From: Deltaproteobacteria bacterium
GTDB lineage: Bacteria; Desulfobacterota; Desulfuromonadia; Desulfuromonadales; Geopsychrobacteraceae
NCBI GenBank assembly: GCA_018399135.1
Contig: JAGYPB010000007.1
Coordinates: 1 to 64,000 of the forward strand
Reading direction: 5' to 3'
DNA length: 64,000 nt
Part shown: one piece after another, positions 32,740 through 42,355 of the stretch
Numbering within the stretch: position 1 is the first letter of the stretch
Layout of the letters: every line of letters begins with the position of its first letter
Translations under genes and position numbers: made by a program
Notes under the pieces: model-generated
Told to the model about the DNA's origin: nothing
Databases searched by the model: none
Seen by the model: the letters and a program-made list of their open reading frames with translations, nothing else

Positions 32740-35147
32740 ATGGGATGTTCAGAACTTACTCGCAGGGACTTCATTAAATATTCTGCAGCGGCTGCAGCCG
32801 CTGCTTCAATCGGCTTAACGGTGCCTAAGTGGGCCATGGCGCGGGATGGAGATGTTGATAGGTGGGTTAAAGGGGTCTGTCGCTTCTGCGGTACCGGTTG
32901 CGGGGTCTATGTCGGCGTCAAGGGTGACAAGGTTGTTGCTACCAAAGGCAATCCTGATGCCAAAACCAACTTTGGTTTCCTTTGCGTTAAAGGGATGATG
33001 GCTTACAAGATCATGGAACACCCGGATCGGCTTAAAAAGCCCCTGGTTCGTCAGGCCGATGGCAACTTCAAGGAGGCCGGATGGGATGAGGCCCTTGATC
33101 TTGTCGCCGGCAAGTTCAAAGACCTGCGGACTAAGTACGGCAAGGATGCTGTTGCCTATTACGGTTCCGGGCAGGCAATGACGGAGGAGACGTACACCTT
33201 TAACAAGTTCTGGAAAGGCGGCCTTGGCAGTAATATGGTTGAGGGCAACCCCCGTTTGTGTATGGCCAGTGCCGTCGGTGGCTACATGAGCACTTATGGT
33301 TCCGATGAGCCGGCCGGTTCCTACGCCGATATCGAAGCATAGTAAATGTTTGTTTATTACCGGTTCCAATACCACCGAGGCCCATCCGATTCTGTTCCGG
33401 CGGATCATGCGTCACAAAATGAAAAATCCGGATGTCAAAAAATTATCATCTGTGAGCCGCGCAAAACTAATACGGCTAAGATTGCCGATTTGTGGTTGCC
33501 CGTCGATCCGGGAACGGATCTGGCGGTTTTCCACAGTATGGCCTGAGAAATCATCAAAACGGATGGCATGATCCAAAGTTTATCGAGGAAAATACCCGGA
33601 TTACTGATGGTAAGGAGGCCTTTGACTTTGCCAAGTACGTAGCGCATGTCGAGCAGTTTGATCCCGAACGGTGGAGAAGATTACTCGCTGCCCCGCCGCC
33701 AATATCCGCAAAGCGCCGAGTGGCTCGCTAACAGCGGCGCAACAACTTCACTGTGGTGTATGGGTTGAATCAGCGCACCCGTGGTGTCTGGGCCAATAAC
33801 TCGATCCATAACCTGCACCTGATTACCGGTCAGATCGGTTTTGCCGGTGCCGACGCTTCGTTGACCGGTCAGCCCAACGCATGTGGTGGTGTGCGTGAAA
33901 CCGGTGCCCTGTGCCACTTGTTGCCTGGCACCAAGCCGGTTGCCAACAATATGTGGCGGGCCTATGGAAAAAGCCACGGGTAAGGCAATCTCTTTCTGAA
34001 GGAACTATTAATCCCAAACCCGGTTTCAATACACGATGAAGATGTTTGACAACCGAGCGGAGAATGACAGTAACAAGCCGATCAAGGGGATGCTGGTCTG
34101 TACTACCAACCCGGCCTATTCATTGCCAAACCTGAATAATATATCCCCGGGATGAAGGATTCCTTTCTTGTTGTGCTTGATATCTTCCCGACCCGTACCA
34201 CCCAGTTGGCCGATGTCATCCTGCCGGCCGCCTTTATCTACGAGAAGGGCGGGGTCTACGGTTGTTCCGAACGCCGTATCAGATGACGGAGAAGGCTGTT
34301 AATCCCCTGGCGAAGCCCGAGCTGGATCAGATCGCTGCCCAGCTGGCCAAACGCATGGGGCGGAAAAGTTGATTCCGTGGAATCAGGGAGGATTCCATGG
34401 CGGCTAACGAAATGGCCTGGAACGATTATATTAAAATCACCAAGGATACCGATCATACGATGTGGGGCATGACCTATGAGCGGCTGAAGAAAAGTAAGGA
34501 AGGGATTCAGTGGCCCTGCCCATCTGAAGATCATCCCGGGACTTATAAGCGTTATGTTCGGGGGATGGATCCGATGTTTGAGCATCAGGGATTCATCGAG
34601 AAGTTCGGTAAAAAATGCCGAAAGATCGTAAGGTCGTGTTTTTATATGGATGGTAAAAACGAAGGTCGGGCTAACATTTTCTTGCGCCCCATAAGGGAGC
34701 CGAAGAAGTGCCGAGTGCCGACTACTCCCTTTTATTTGGACTACCGGACGGGTCATTGAACAGTGGCATACCGGAACCACGACAATGCGGGATCCCGGAA
34801 ATCGCCCGCGCCCATCCCAATGGCTATCTCGAAATCCATCCGGATGACGCCCGTAAATACAACATCAATATTGGTGATATGGTTGAGGTAGAAAGCATCA
34901 GGGCGTTGTGAATTCCCGCAGTGCTGACCGATGCCGCTCTGCCGGGTATTCTCTTTATTGCGATGCATGATCAAAAGCTTGAACGCCTGGTCAATTTCCC
35001 AGGCATGACGTTGTTGACCCAGGTTCTGAACCTGAGTACAAATTGCTGCAGTCAGGATCAAGCGACTCTCCGACCAAAAAATGTGTGGCGGATCGCTTTA
35101 TCATATCGGACGTCAATGCCACCTTTGAAAGTGCCTGATTTCTGCTA
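32740..35147 (+). pseudogene. napA: Periplasmic nitrate reductase NapA, multiply frameshifted
   Basis: The first 200 residues are intact: a Tat signal (LTRRDFIKYSAAAAAAAS), the [4Fe-4S] motif CRFCGTGC ... CVKG, and NPRLCMASAV, whose Cys is the molybdenum ligand of NapA (formate dehydrogenases usually have Sec/Cys in another context). The homology then continues through all frames: LFITGSNTTEAHPI, IIICEPRKTNTAKIADLWLPVDPGTDLAVFHSMA, LNQRTRGVWANNSIHNLHLITGQIG, LDIFPTRTTQLADVILPAAF, PEIARAHPNGYLEIHPDDA and EPEYK near the end. At least eight shifts or stops occur, several in A, T or C runs. Total length (~800 codons) is normal for NapA. The 3' end is approximate. Confidence 0.85.
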
Positions 35148-35207
35148 GTAATAGTTTCGCGCCAGCGCCGGGGCATTCCATCGGTCGACTGAAAAACAAG
35201 GGCTAAT

Positions 35208-35524
35208 ATGATATTTTTCCCGGCAGTATAGTCACCATAGAAAAGGGTTCGTTGGAGGCGGTAAAATCATTTTTGTCAGGATTTCCGCAGGTTGAGATCC
35301 ATCAACAGACTGAGGATGGACGACAGTTGGTAACCGTTTTTGAAGCTCGGGATGACAAAGAACTGGAAGCGCTGTGCCTGGCCCTGAAAGAGAACCCGCA
35401 CATTCAGGATGTGGCCCATCATTATTTTAATTATGAAGAAGAGGTTGAAGAAATCCGCGCGACAGGAAAAAAACCCGATTTGCGCGGGATCGGTAAAATG
35501 TCAGGTGGTAAAAACTTCCACTGA
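35208..35524 (+). CDS. napD: NapD chaperone (start frameshifted in this sequence)
   Basis: NapD binds the Tat signal of NapA and holds it back until the molybdenum cofactor is inserted. The ORF track shows 90 residues from TTG 35252, but NapD homology begins earlier: GSIVTIEKGSLEAV lies in frame with the ORF immediately upstream, and ATG 35208 (ATGATATTTTTCCC) is the likely start if two homopolymer bases are over-called. The body (VKSFLSGFPQVEIHQQTEDGRQLVTVFEA ... PHIQDVAHHYFNYE) is typical of the ferredoxin-like NapD fold, with an unusual C-terminal extension (ATGKKPDLRGIGK). It overlaps napG by one base. Confidence 0.82.
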
Positions 35525-36279
35525 TGGGATTTGTTGAGGCCCTGCGCCAGCGACTCAATCAGAATCCCTTCAAAGGGTTCTTTCGTCTGAACCGTTTGCG
35601 ACCCCCGGGGGCAGTGGCTGAAGATCATTTTATGGAGCTGTGCATCCGCTGTTCCCGCTGCATAGAAATATGTCCTTATGATTCCATCCGGCGAGCTGAT
35701 ATTTACGCCAGTCTGCAGATCGGTACGCCCTACATCTACGCCGAAGATAAAGCCTGCTATCTGTGTATGAAATGTCCGCCAGTCTGTCCGACCGGCGCCC
35801 TTGACACCCGTCTGAGAAAAGGCGAGGAGGTCGCTATTGGCAAGGCGGTCATCGATCAGGATCTGTGTCTTAACTATCTCTATGTCAAAGAAGAAGAAAG
35901 CGGAAAGGTGACCGGCATGGCCACCATCTGTAACACTTGTTTCAACGCTTGCCCGTTAAGGGATAAGGCGATCGTCATGGAAAAATTTTTACTGCCGGTG
36001 ATAACCGAAGAGTGCGTTGGGTGCGGCATTTGTGTGGAAAAGTGTCCGACCCAGCCCAGGCGTGCTGTGAATGTTGTGCCGACGGGCATGATCGATGAAA
36101 AGAGTTCCGGGTACTATTATCGTCGTAACCGCGTGCGCCAAAGCCAGCCTGAAGGTGACCGCGGAGCAGTCTCCGGAGAAGAATTGCTGGAGCGTAAGGA
36201 GCAAATTTCCACCTTTGGAGAGACCCCTCAATTCAAGAGCGATTTCAGTACGGACGGTTCGATGGAAGGGTGGGAATAG
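35524..36279 (+). CDS. napG: NapG-like polyferredoxin
   Basis: A 251-residue iron-sulfur protein with four Cys clusters: CIRCSRCIEICP, CYLCMKCPPVCP, CNTCFNACP and CVGCGICVEKCP, enough for four [4Fe-4S] centres. NapG works with membrane protein NapH to draw electrons from menaquinol or other donors to the Nap system. No Tat signal is visible at the N-terminus (MGFVEALRQRLNQNPFKG), unlike many NapG proteins, so localisation is uncertain: it may be cytoplasmic or the start may be mis-called. It overlaps napD by one base (TGATG) and abuts napH. Confidence 0.87.
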   Translation: MGFVEALRQRLNQNPFKGFFRLNRLRPPGAVAEDHFMELCIRCSRCIEICPYDSIRRADIYASLQIGTPYIYAEDKACYLCMKCPPVCPTGALDTRLRKGEEVAIGKAVIDQDLCLNYLYVKEEESGKVTGMATICNTCFNACPLRDKAIVMEKFLLPVITEECVGCGICVEKCPTQPRRAVNVVPTGMIDEKSSGYYYRRNRVRQSQPEGDRGAVSGEELLERKEQISTFGETPQFKSDFSTDGSMEGWE

Positions 36280-37095
36280 ATGTTTCAGCGGATCGGCTTT
36301 TATCGTCGTTGTGCTCAGTTGCTGACATTGCTGGCGATTTTCATCATTCCGCTGTTGAATCTTTACGAAATCACATTTGTTAAGGGCACTTTCTACTCTA
36401 TGGATATCGGCGATGTTGCTTTGGCTGATCCGCTCGCTGTTTTCCAGGCGATGTTCACATCGCGTACCATCTCTCTGATCATGCTGGCTTCCATGGTTGT
36501 TCCGGTATTTCTGGTGGTGTTGTTTGGCAGGGTCTGGTGTAGTTGGTTCTGCCCCTACTACCTTTTCACCGAAGCTGTTGCATGGGGGCGCAGCCGATTG
36601 TCGGTATTCGGAATCAAACCCTTTACCGGCCGTTACCGTGAAGGCAGCACCTCAAGACAGAATATTATTCGTTATCTGGTGCTTGGAGTGGGACTGCTGT
36701 TGGCCGGTATTGCCGGGATCCCTTTGTTGAATCTGGTGTCAGCGCCAGGGATTATTTCCTCGCAAGCACTTATCCTGGTGAAGTTTCGAACAGTATCCTT
36801 CGAGTTGGTTTTTATTCTGTTCATTCTGGTTTTAGAATTTTTCTTTTTTAAATACTGGTGCCGACTGTTCTGTCCGACCGGCAGCTTTCTGTCACTGTTT
36901 CAGGGGCGCAGAGGGCTTAAGGTGAAAAAGATAGAGCTTGAGTGCCGCAGTTGCCACACCTGTATCCGCAGTTGCCCGATGCAGATCAACCCCATGACCG
37001 AAGGGGATAATCCTATGTGTCATAATTGCGGGATCTGTATTGACGCTTGTCCAGATAATCATAAGCAACCTACTCTGGGCTTTCGTTTCAGGTAG
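36280..37095 (+). CDS. napH: NapH-like membrane quinol dehydrogenase
   Basis: A 271-residue membrane protein with four to five helices (for example residues ~15-35, 60-85, 125-148 and 165-190). Two CX3CP motifs, WCSWFCP and WCRLFCP, are characteristic of NapH/NosR-type proteins, and the C-terminus carries two [4Fe-4S] ferredoxin motifs, CRSCHTCIRSCP and CHNCGICIDACP, facing the cytoplasm. It starts immediately after napG. Together NapG and NapH are the likely quinol-oxidising module because no napC or napB gene is present. Confidence 0.9.
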   Translation: MFQRIGFYRRCAQLLTLLAIFIIPLLNLYEITFVKGTFYSMDIGDVALADPLAVFQAMFTSRTISLIMLASMVVPVFLVVLFGRVWCSWFCPYYLFTEAVAWGRSRLSVFGIKPFTGRYREGSTSRQNIIRYLVLGVGLLLAGIAGIPLLNLVSAPGIISSQALILVKFRTVSFELVFILFILVLEFFFFKYWCRLFCPTGSFLSLFQGRRGLKVKKIELECRSCHTCIRSCPMQINPMTEGDNPMCHNCGICIDACPDNHKQPTLGFRFR

Positions 37096-37184
37096 TTCAG
37101 CAGATATGCTGAAAAGTATAAAGCATTGGTTCCCCTCGGCTGTGTGACTTCGTCCTGGAAGATTGTTGCCATTTTGTTAATAAC

Positions 37185-37224
37185 ATTTACATCACCTTTA
37201 CATCGATATCGGTATGCTGATGAT
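37185..37224 (+). promoter_or_regulatory. Promoter and direct repeat upstream of nrfA
   Basis: ATTTACA at 37185 and CTTTACA at 37196 repeat with 11-bp spacing, as upstream of napM. The second TTTACA is followed after 16 bp by GATGAT, a possible -10. The similarity to the napM upstream region suggests a shared regulator of nitrate and nitrite reduction. Confidence 0.5.
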
Positions 37225-37266
37225 CAGGATTCCATCACCAGTAAAAAGGACGCACAAATTCATGAC

Positions 37267-37314
37267 AAGGAGGTGATGATTTCGTGCTGAGTTAAGGCGT
37301 CTATTACTGCCACG
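37267..37314 (+). promoter_or_regulatory. nrfA leader with extended anti-Shine-Dalgarno match
   Basis: AAGGAGGTGAT lies about 70 nt upstream of the nrfA start and is followed by CTGCCACG at 37307, the same two blocks as in the napM leader. nrfA has its own GAGAGG ribosome binding site. A tiny ORF (ATGATTTCGTGCTGA) begins within the first block but its spacing is too tight to be a convincing gene. Confidence 0.45.
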
Positions 37315-37348
37315 TACTAAATGATCATTTTTCTAAAGAGAGGTAACG

Positions 37349-38866
37349 ATGAAAAAACTTATTGCGTTAACGGCCATGCTGCTTCTGGCTGCCGGTTCCA
37401 TCGGTTATGCCGAAATTACATTTGATGCGGTTCAGAAGGTTGATGTAAGCCATCAAGATACTCTGAAATTCAAGAATCTGCCCCAGTATCAGTCTTATCA
37501 GAAAAACAACGACGACACCCAGATGACCGAATATAATGGGTCTGTCCCCCATCGCAAGCATGACTGTCTCAGCCCGTTACCAGAAGGGTTCAAGCATTGT
37601 CAGCCTTATCTGAAAAACCTGTGGCTCGGCTATGCGTTCAGCTATCAGTATGATCGCGCTCGCGGCCATACCTACGCCATTGATGATGTATTCAAGATTG
37701 ACCGGATCAACCGTTACAGCGAAAAAGCTGGTCTGCCGGCAACCTGTCTGAACTGTAAAACCAATACTATTCCTGACTATGTGAACGCCTTTGGCGATGA
37801 CTTCTGGAAATCTGAATTTCATCATTATCGTCCAGCGCATGACGGTAAGATGAACTCCATCGGTTGTACCAACTGTCATGACCAGGAAAATAACTTCCGC
37901 CTGGCAATTACCAGCGTTCCTTTGGACGATGCCCTGAAACGTCAAGGTAAGGATTGGCGCGAGGCTTCCCGGGATGAAATGCGTTCCCTGGTTTGTGCCC
38001 AGTGTCACGTTGAATACTATTTTGAGACCGGTGTTCACGGTGTTGCTGCCAAACCCCATTTCCCCTGGGACGAGGGGATGAATCCAGCTGATATGTGGGA
38101 ATACTACAGTAACGGTCAGCCGGAACGGGATGGTTTCAAGGGCGAGTTTGTTGACTGGAACCACAGTGTATCCAAAAGTCCGATGATCAAAATGCAGCAC
38201 CCTGAATACGAGATGTACCATGACAGTATTCATGGCGCCAATGGCGTTTCATGTGCCGATTGTCATATGCCACGAGTTAAGTCGGGTCCGGCTACCATCT
38301 CTTCCCACCACTGGACATCACCACTTAAAAGTGATGAAGGCATGAGTGCCTGTATGGAGTGCCATGGTGACAAGACGCCTGAATTCATGAAAGATCGGGT
38401 TGTTTTCCATCAGGATAAAGTCTGGACACAGCTGTTGATTGCCCAGGAAAAATCGGTTCGTGCCCACGAAGCGGTGCGTATGGCTTCTGAGTATCCGAAT
38501 CTGTCTCCGCAAAACAATACTATCCTGAATGAAGCCCGTGATCTGGTACGTAAGGGTCAGATGTACTGGGATTATGTCTCGGCCGAGAACAGTGCCGGTT
38601 TCCATAATCCGAGCAAGGCGCTCGAAACCCTGGCTTTCTCCCAGCAGTATAGTGATGACGCGACCCAACTGGCAATCCGGGCAACTGATTATGCCATTGC
38701 CAAGGCGATGGATAAACCAGTCAAAGAGTTGGTAACGCCGATCATGGAGCACAGTCGCAAACTGCAGCAGAGCCAGACCCATCTGGACTCTCACCCCTGG
38801 TTGGGATATTTGCCCCTGTTGCCCGAAGCTGACCTGATCTGGAATGGTTACAAAAGAGTCAAATAG
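37349..38866 (+). CDS. nrfA: Cytochrome c nitrite reductase, ammonia-forming
   Basis: A 505-residue pentahaem enzyme with a cleavable signal (MKKLIALTAMLLLAAGSIGYA). The active-site haem motif is the diagnostic CXXCK (TCLNCKTN), followed by four CXXCH motifs: CTNCH, CAQCH, CADCH and CMECH. It reduces nitrite to ammonium with six electrons in the periplasm and can also reduce NO and sulfite. The gene lies 253 bp after napH with its own promoter-like sequence and 75 bp before nrfH, so it forms an nrfAH unit (the reverse of the more common nrfHA order). Confidence 0.96.
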   Translation: MKKLIALTAMLLLAAGSIGYAEITFDAVQKVDVSHQDTLKFKNLPQYQSYQKNNDDTQMTEYNGSVPHRKHDCLSPLPEGFKHCQPYLKNLWLGYAFSYQYDRARGHTYAIDDVFKIDRINRYSEKAGLPATCLNCKTNTIPDYVNAFGDDFWKSEFHHYRPAHDGKMNSIGCTNCHDQENNFRLAITSVPLDDALKRQGKDWREASRDEMRSLVCAQCHVEYYFETGVHGVAAKPHFPWDEGMNPADMWEYYSNGQPERDGFKGEFVDWNHSVSKSPMIKMQHPEYEMYHDSIHGANGVSCADCHMPRVKSGPATISSHHWTSPLKSDEGMSACMECHGDKTPEFMKDRVVFHQDKVWTQLLIAQEKSVRAHEAVRMASEYPNLSPQNNTILNEARDLVRKGQMYWDYVSAENSAGFHNPSKALETLAFSQQYSDDATQLAIRATDYAIAKAMDKPVKELVTPIMEHSRKLQQSQTHLDSHPWLGYLPLLPEADLIWNGYKRVK

Positions 38867-38941
38867 GCCGCAACCAATGCCACATCGATTAACCAGTCGA
38901 GGCAGGGGCGGTGTCGCCTCTGCCTTGAAAGGGAGTTATTT

Positions 38942-39412
38942 ATGAAACAAAAAAGCTCAATCGTCTGGATCGTGGTCGTGGTTGTCCTGGCAGTGGTTCT
39001 GCTCGGAACCTGGGGACTGGCCGCGAAGACGTCAACGGATAATTTCTGTGTAACCTGTCATGCCTACGAGAAGGTTTCCTGGGATCATGGCCAGCACCCT
39101 GACATCGGCTGTATTGCCTGTCACACAAAAGGGGCGTTCAAGGATAAAACGGCCGGCATGCGTAAGGTCTTTCTGACCCTGACCGATCAGGTTGACCCAC
39201 ACCGTGACAATCTGCCCAGTTATCTGGAGAAAACCCATGAAAACTGCGTTGCTTGTCATATGACGGAAGAAATCGTCGAGATGCTGCCGCACTTCAAGGC
39301 ACGTCATGATGAGTACCTCAAGGCGACTCCGACCTGTATGGGATGCCATGATGCCGGTCATACCCTCAAGCTCAAGGATCTGCGTAAAGATAATGCCCGC
39401 TTGAGGATCTGA
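38942..39412 (+). CDS. nrfH: NrfH tetrahaem quinol dehydrogenase
   Basis: A 156-residue NapC/NirT-family protein: one N-terminal membrane anchor (residues ~8-28) followed by four haem motifs, CVTCH, CIACH, CVACH and CMGCH. NrfH anchors NrfA in the membrane and supplies it with electrons from menaquinol. The conserved Lys/Asp region of the quinol pocket is compatible but not specifically verified here. Because no napC is found in the window, NrfH might also serve the Nap system. A strong terminator hairpin follows 30 bp after the stop. Confidence 0.94.
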   Translation: MKQKSSIVWIVVVVVLAVVLLGTWGLAAKTSTDNFCVTCHAYEKVSWDHGQHPDIGCIACHTKGAFKDKTAGMRKVFLTLTDQVDPHRDNLPSYLEKTHENCVACHMTEEIVEMLPHFKARHDEYLKATPTCMGCHDAGHTLKLKDLRKDNARLRI

Positions 39413-39442
39413 TCTGACTTTTGTTAGTTGCGGGTACCTAAT

Positions 39443-39476
39443 AAAGCCCCCGTTTCCAGTTGGAAGCGGGGGCTTT
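39443..39476. terminator. Rho-independent-type hairpin after nrfH
   Basis: AAAGCCCCCGTTTCC-AGT-TGGAAGCGGGGGCTTT forms a stem of about 15 bp with one mismatch. The A-run and T-run at the two ends make it usable from either strand, although the T-run is only three bases. Confidence 0.85.
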
Positions 39477-40177
39477 GCCCGTCTTTGTGGGGTTGACCTG
39501 GTTATTCTGATCAAAACTATCCAGGCGTTATCAGCAAAATCCATCCACCATATTATCAGGCAGCTATGAGCTGTTGAGTGTTTTGGATTTCAGGGTATTC
39601 AGTAATTGCCCACCTAGATCAATTTCAACCTTCAAGACAATGCAAGATGATTTATAAGACGAAGAGCACCGCCTTTACTAATTCCAGTGTCGTTATTTCA
39701 GTCCCACTTTGACAGCAATGCCACTGTTTTGTAATGATTTGATTAAGCCCGTTCTTTAATAGAAGGAGGATGAGTGGAGACCTATCTGATTGGGCATATC
39801 CGTATCGGGCGGATGCGACCCCGTGGCAACAATATGTCGATGGAGTCCGTCAATCACTACAACCCTTGCCGCCGAGGTGGTGTCTGAGGCACAAAGACGG
39901 CATTCCGGCAGGAGAACATCCCTACGAACAAGTGTGTTGATCGCTTTGTCGATCACTAACGTTGCAGCAATGGTTCACCTCAAAGGGATATCAGTCCTTG
40001 ATCCCCCCTGCGCGATCGTGCCGCTGAGGTTGTGATTGCGGGTTACGAAGGGTAGTTGCGTGGGATGATGACCTTTTTTTAAGAATGCGGAGGCAGGAAA
40101 ACGGTGGCGCGGCGTTTGACCCATAACAGGGTTATTCTATGTCTCTCTTTGGACGAAACCGAATCAGGAGGGGATCA
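39477..40177. other. Intergenic or decayed stretch with no recognisable gene
   Basis: About 700 bp. An AGAAGGAGG ribosome binding site at ~39760 precedes an ATG/GTG pair, and short open pieces follow (e.g. DWAYPYRADATPWQQYVDGV and EAQRRHSGRRTS), but every frame is interrupted and I cannot assign a family. It lies in one of the frameshift-rich islands, so a small real gene may be hidden. Confidence 0.5.
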
Positions 40178-40540
40178 ATGACAGAACCTTGCAACCTTGT
40201 TGAAAAAGCTGTATCCCTTTAAAGGCGGTGTGCCACCTTTAGCCGGAAACGAATTGCTGCTCTGGCAGACCAACTCGCCGGAGTGGTCGGTGGAAAGCGG
40301 TCACTTGATTTGCGCCTACCCTTTAAAAACTTCAAGCAGGCTTTGACCTCACTTCAGTGCCATTGGAGAAGTCGCCGAGCGAAGAAAACCACCATCCGGA
40401 AATCACTTTGACCTCGGGGCCTGTAACCGTGCGGGTCTGACACACAAGATTGACGGACTGACAGAAAATGACTTTATTCTCGCGGCCAAAATCAGCGCAC
40501 TGGAAAACCTGATCCTAATCCTATTAGCAACGGTAGGAAG
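40178..40540 (+). pseudogene. Pterin-4a-carbinolamine dehydratase, frameshifted
   Basis: ATG 40178 follows a strong AGGAGGGG site. Spread over frames are VPPLAGNELLLWQTNSPEWSVESGHLI, YPFKNFKQAL, AIGEVAER, NHHPEI, SGPVTVRV, THKIDGLTENDFILAAKISAL, which together give the classic PCD/DCoH sequence including the NHHPE motif and the THxxxGLT block. The enzyme recycles oxidised pterin after aromatic amino acid hydroxylation, and stand-alone copies are also linked to molybdopterin metabolism. At least four shifts break the ~105-residue reading frame. The 3' end is approximate. Confidence 0.78.
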
Positions 40541-40552
40541 CCATATATTCAA

Positions 40553-41358
40553 TGGACGGAACCGGATTACGTTTTCATTCTGATTGCTTATGTTGTCGCA
40601 GCCGCAATCAAGGGTTTCACGGGTATCGGTTTTTCAACCTCCTGCCTGCCGATTATGGCTTTGCACCTTGATCTGAAAGTTGCCATTCCCCTGGTCATCC
40701 CGTCTATCATCAGCAATATTGCTGTCATGATTCAGGTAGGCATTTTCGTGATGCGATTGGGCGGTTTTGGCCACTTTACGCTTCCAGTGTACCTGGCCTG
40801 CTGATCGGTTTGACAGTTCTGGTGGCGATTGATGCTGATGTTGCAAAGGCAATTCTTGGCTCGGTTCTGGATTGCCTATGCGGTATGGGCCCTTAGCAAC
40901 AAACCCTTTTCGCTTTCCCGAGAACGGGAACGAACATTTAAGATACCCACCGGTTTTTTGACCGGTTTAATCAACGGCATAACGGGTTCCCGTGCTTGCG
41001 CCGTTACTGCCCTTCCTTTTATCGCTCAATCTACAGAAAACCCTTCGTACAGGCGATCAATACTTCGTTCACACTATCGAGTCTGGATCATGCTGTTCGG
41101 GCTGAATCAACTGGGTTATTTTTTCCACTGATATCCGCTATCGGCGGCCGTCATCGGCCTGATTCCCTGGGTCCTGATAATGATTTTACCGCCAGACTGC
41201 AGCACCGCTTGACAGGGGCCTTATACCGCCGCCTGGTTTTAGGTTTTCTGCTAATCATGGGATTTCATCCTCATTATACGAATTGTCTTTGATAGACAGG
41301 CTAAGGCAAATAAAAGGTCGGGAGGGACTCCGGTATATTGTCCGTATCCCGTCTCATA
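40553..41358 (+). pseudogene. TauE/SafE-family anion exporter, frameshifted
   Basis: Successive frames read YVVAAAIKGFTGIGFSTSCLP, VAIPLVIPSIISNIAVMIQVG, FLTGLINGITGS, FVQAINTSFTLSSL, MLFGLNQLGYF, VIGLIPWVLIMIL and RLTGALYRRLVLGFLLIMG, then end at TAA 41358. The GxTGxG motif near the start and the repeated GLxxGxxG motif are characteristic of TauE/SafE (DUF81) membrane proteins with about eight helices, which export sulfite, sulfoacetate or related anions. Such genes often sit beside organosulfur or organophosphonate pathways, and the phosphonate operon is next door. The start codon is not identifiable. Confidence 0.78.
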
Positions 41359-41495
41359 ATTGTTTGGCTTGTTGAACACGATAATCCCCGCTTGGCGATG
41401 CTCTATGGGATTACTGGTAATGCAGGAAAACACTCTATTTCTTCTGTTTGAACTTCGGGATTTGGAACTATCGTCTAATTAGTTCAGAAAGATAC

Positions 41496-41842
41496 TCAAC
41501 TCGGTGACCTCATGAACTCAACATCGGTTCGGACTTCATCATCTGAAAGAAAAGTTGCATGGCCACGTACCGGTGATAAGTTGCCGATACTCTTGATGGT
41601 ATTTTCAACCAGGATGCCAGTATCTCCTAAAAAAGGGGATCATCAGCTTGGGCGCACCCATGACTCCTCGTTGATGGCAGGATGCACAGTTGCTGTTATA
41701 GACTGTAGCTGCAGGATTGTCCGCTGTAATCATAATTCAATGCGACCTGGCAAAGCGTGCTTGGAAGAGAGTAGATCTGTGCTGTAGAGCGCAAAGCAGC
41801 AAGCCAAGAGCGATACAGGTAAGGAATTCTTGACTCCAATAT
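41496..41842 (-). pseudogene. Small monohaem cytochrome c (c5-like), frameshifted
   Basis: On the minus strand a probable signal peptide (SLLACCFALYS region) is followed by TADNPAATVYNSNCASCHQRGVMGAPKL, a CXXCH haem motif in the cytochrome c5-like context, and, after frame changes, by SDDEVRTDVEFM, the usual C-terminal helix. Stop TGA is at 41496-41498. The methionine ligand region is in the damaged part. It is likely a soluble periplasmic electron carrier of about 110 residues. The ORF track has no entry covering it coherently. Confidence 0.65.
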
Positions 41843-41859
41843 CAGTTGGAACGCATATC

Positions 41860-42355
41860 ATTGCATAAATTTCAGAAACTAGAATCGCAACTTTTCCTAT
41901 CAGCGCAGTCTGACTTGGATAGCGACAGTCTGATATCTACGCTTCTTGAACAAGAAATGCAGATTTCCAGCAACTGTGCACCAAGCCCACTTCTCTCTTA
42001 TAATAATGCAAGAGAATTTTGGTGCACTCTAAATGGTGTGGCGACGGCATGATCATGAAAGACTCACACGAATCTATTAGGTCTTGATCGCGCTGAAAAT
42101 TTAGAGTTTAGTTTTACTGATTTTGGTACTGGCTATTTCTGTCTCTATTGTTAATCTCATTCCCGATGGATCATCTCAAAGTTGGCCAGTACTTTTTGGG
42201 GTGATGCTGCGGCATCAGATATTCGCTCTGTGGTTGTTTTTATCATTATTGACATTGCCCAGAACCTACATTGACAGCAATCGCAAAGGGTGGAGACAAA
42301 AACAACCGATCTTTCTACCATGCCATATTGATATTTTTTATACGGGTATAGCTTA
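41860..42355 (+). pseudogene. EAL-domain (c-di-GMP phosphodiesterase) remnant
   Basis: In mixed frames the plus strand reads LGLDRAENLEFSFTDFGTGYF, FPMDHLKVGQYFLG, SDIRSVVVFIIIDIAQNL and LTAIAKG plus VETKTTD, which align well with the second half of an EAL domain (DFGTGYSSL, FPxDxLKID, IIxLAxxL, AEGVET). EAL proteins hydrolyse cyclic di-GMP. Upstream, the open piece KLESQLFLSAQSDLDSD could belong to the same gene but is not diagnostic. No complete frame remains. It converges with the aldehyde dehydrogenase 3' end. Confidence 0.6.

Noticed and set aside
33200-33550. napA read as a selenocysteine formate dehydrogenase because of an in-frame TGA at ~33544
   Set aside because: The molybdenum-ligand position is an ordinary Cys in NPRLCMASAV (~33250), the operon partners are napM/D/G/H, and the TGA lies far from the Sec site of FDH within a run of frameshifts.
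39756-40035. Short overlapping ORFs as a real gene
   Set aside because: No recognisable motif in any frame, opposing ORFs of similar size; left as an unassigned stretch.
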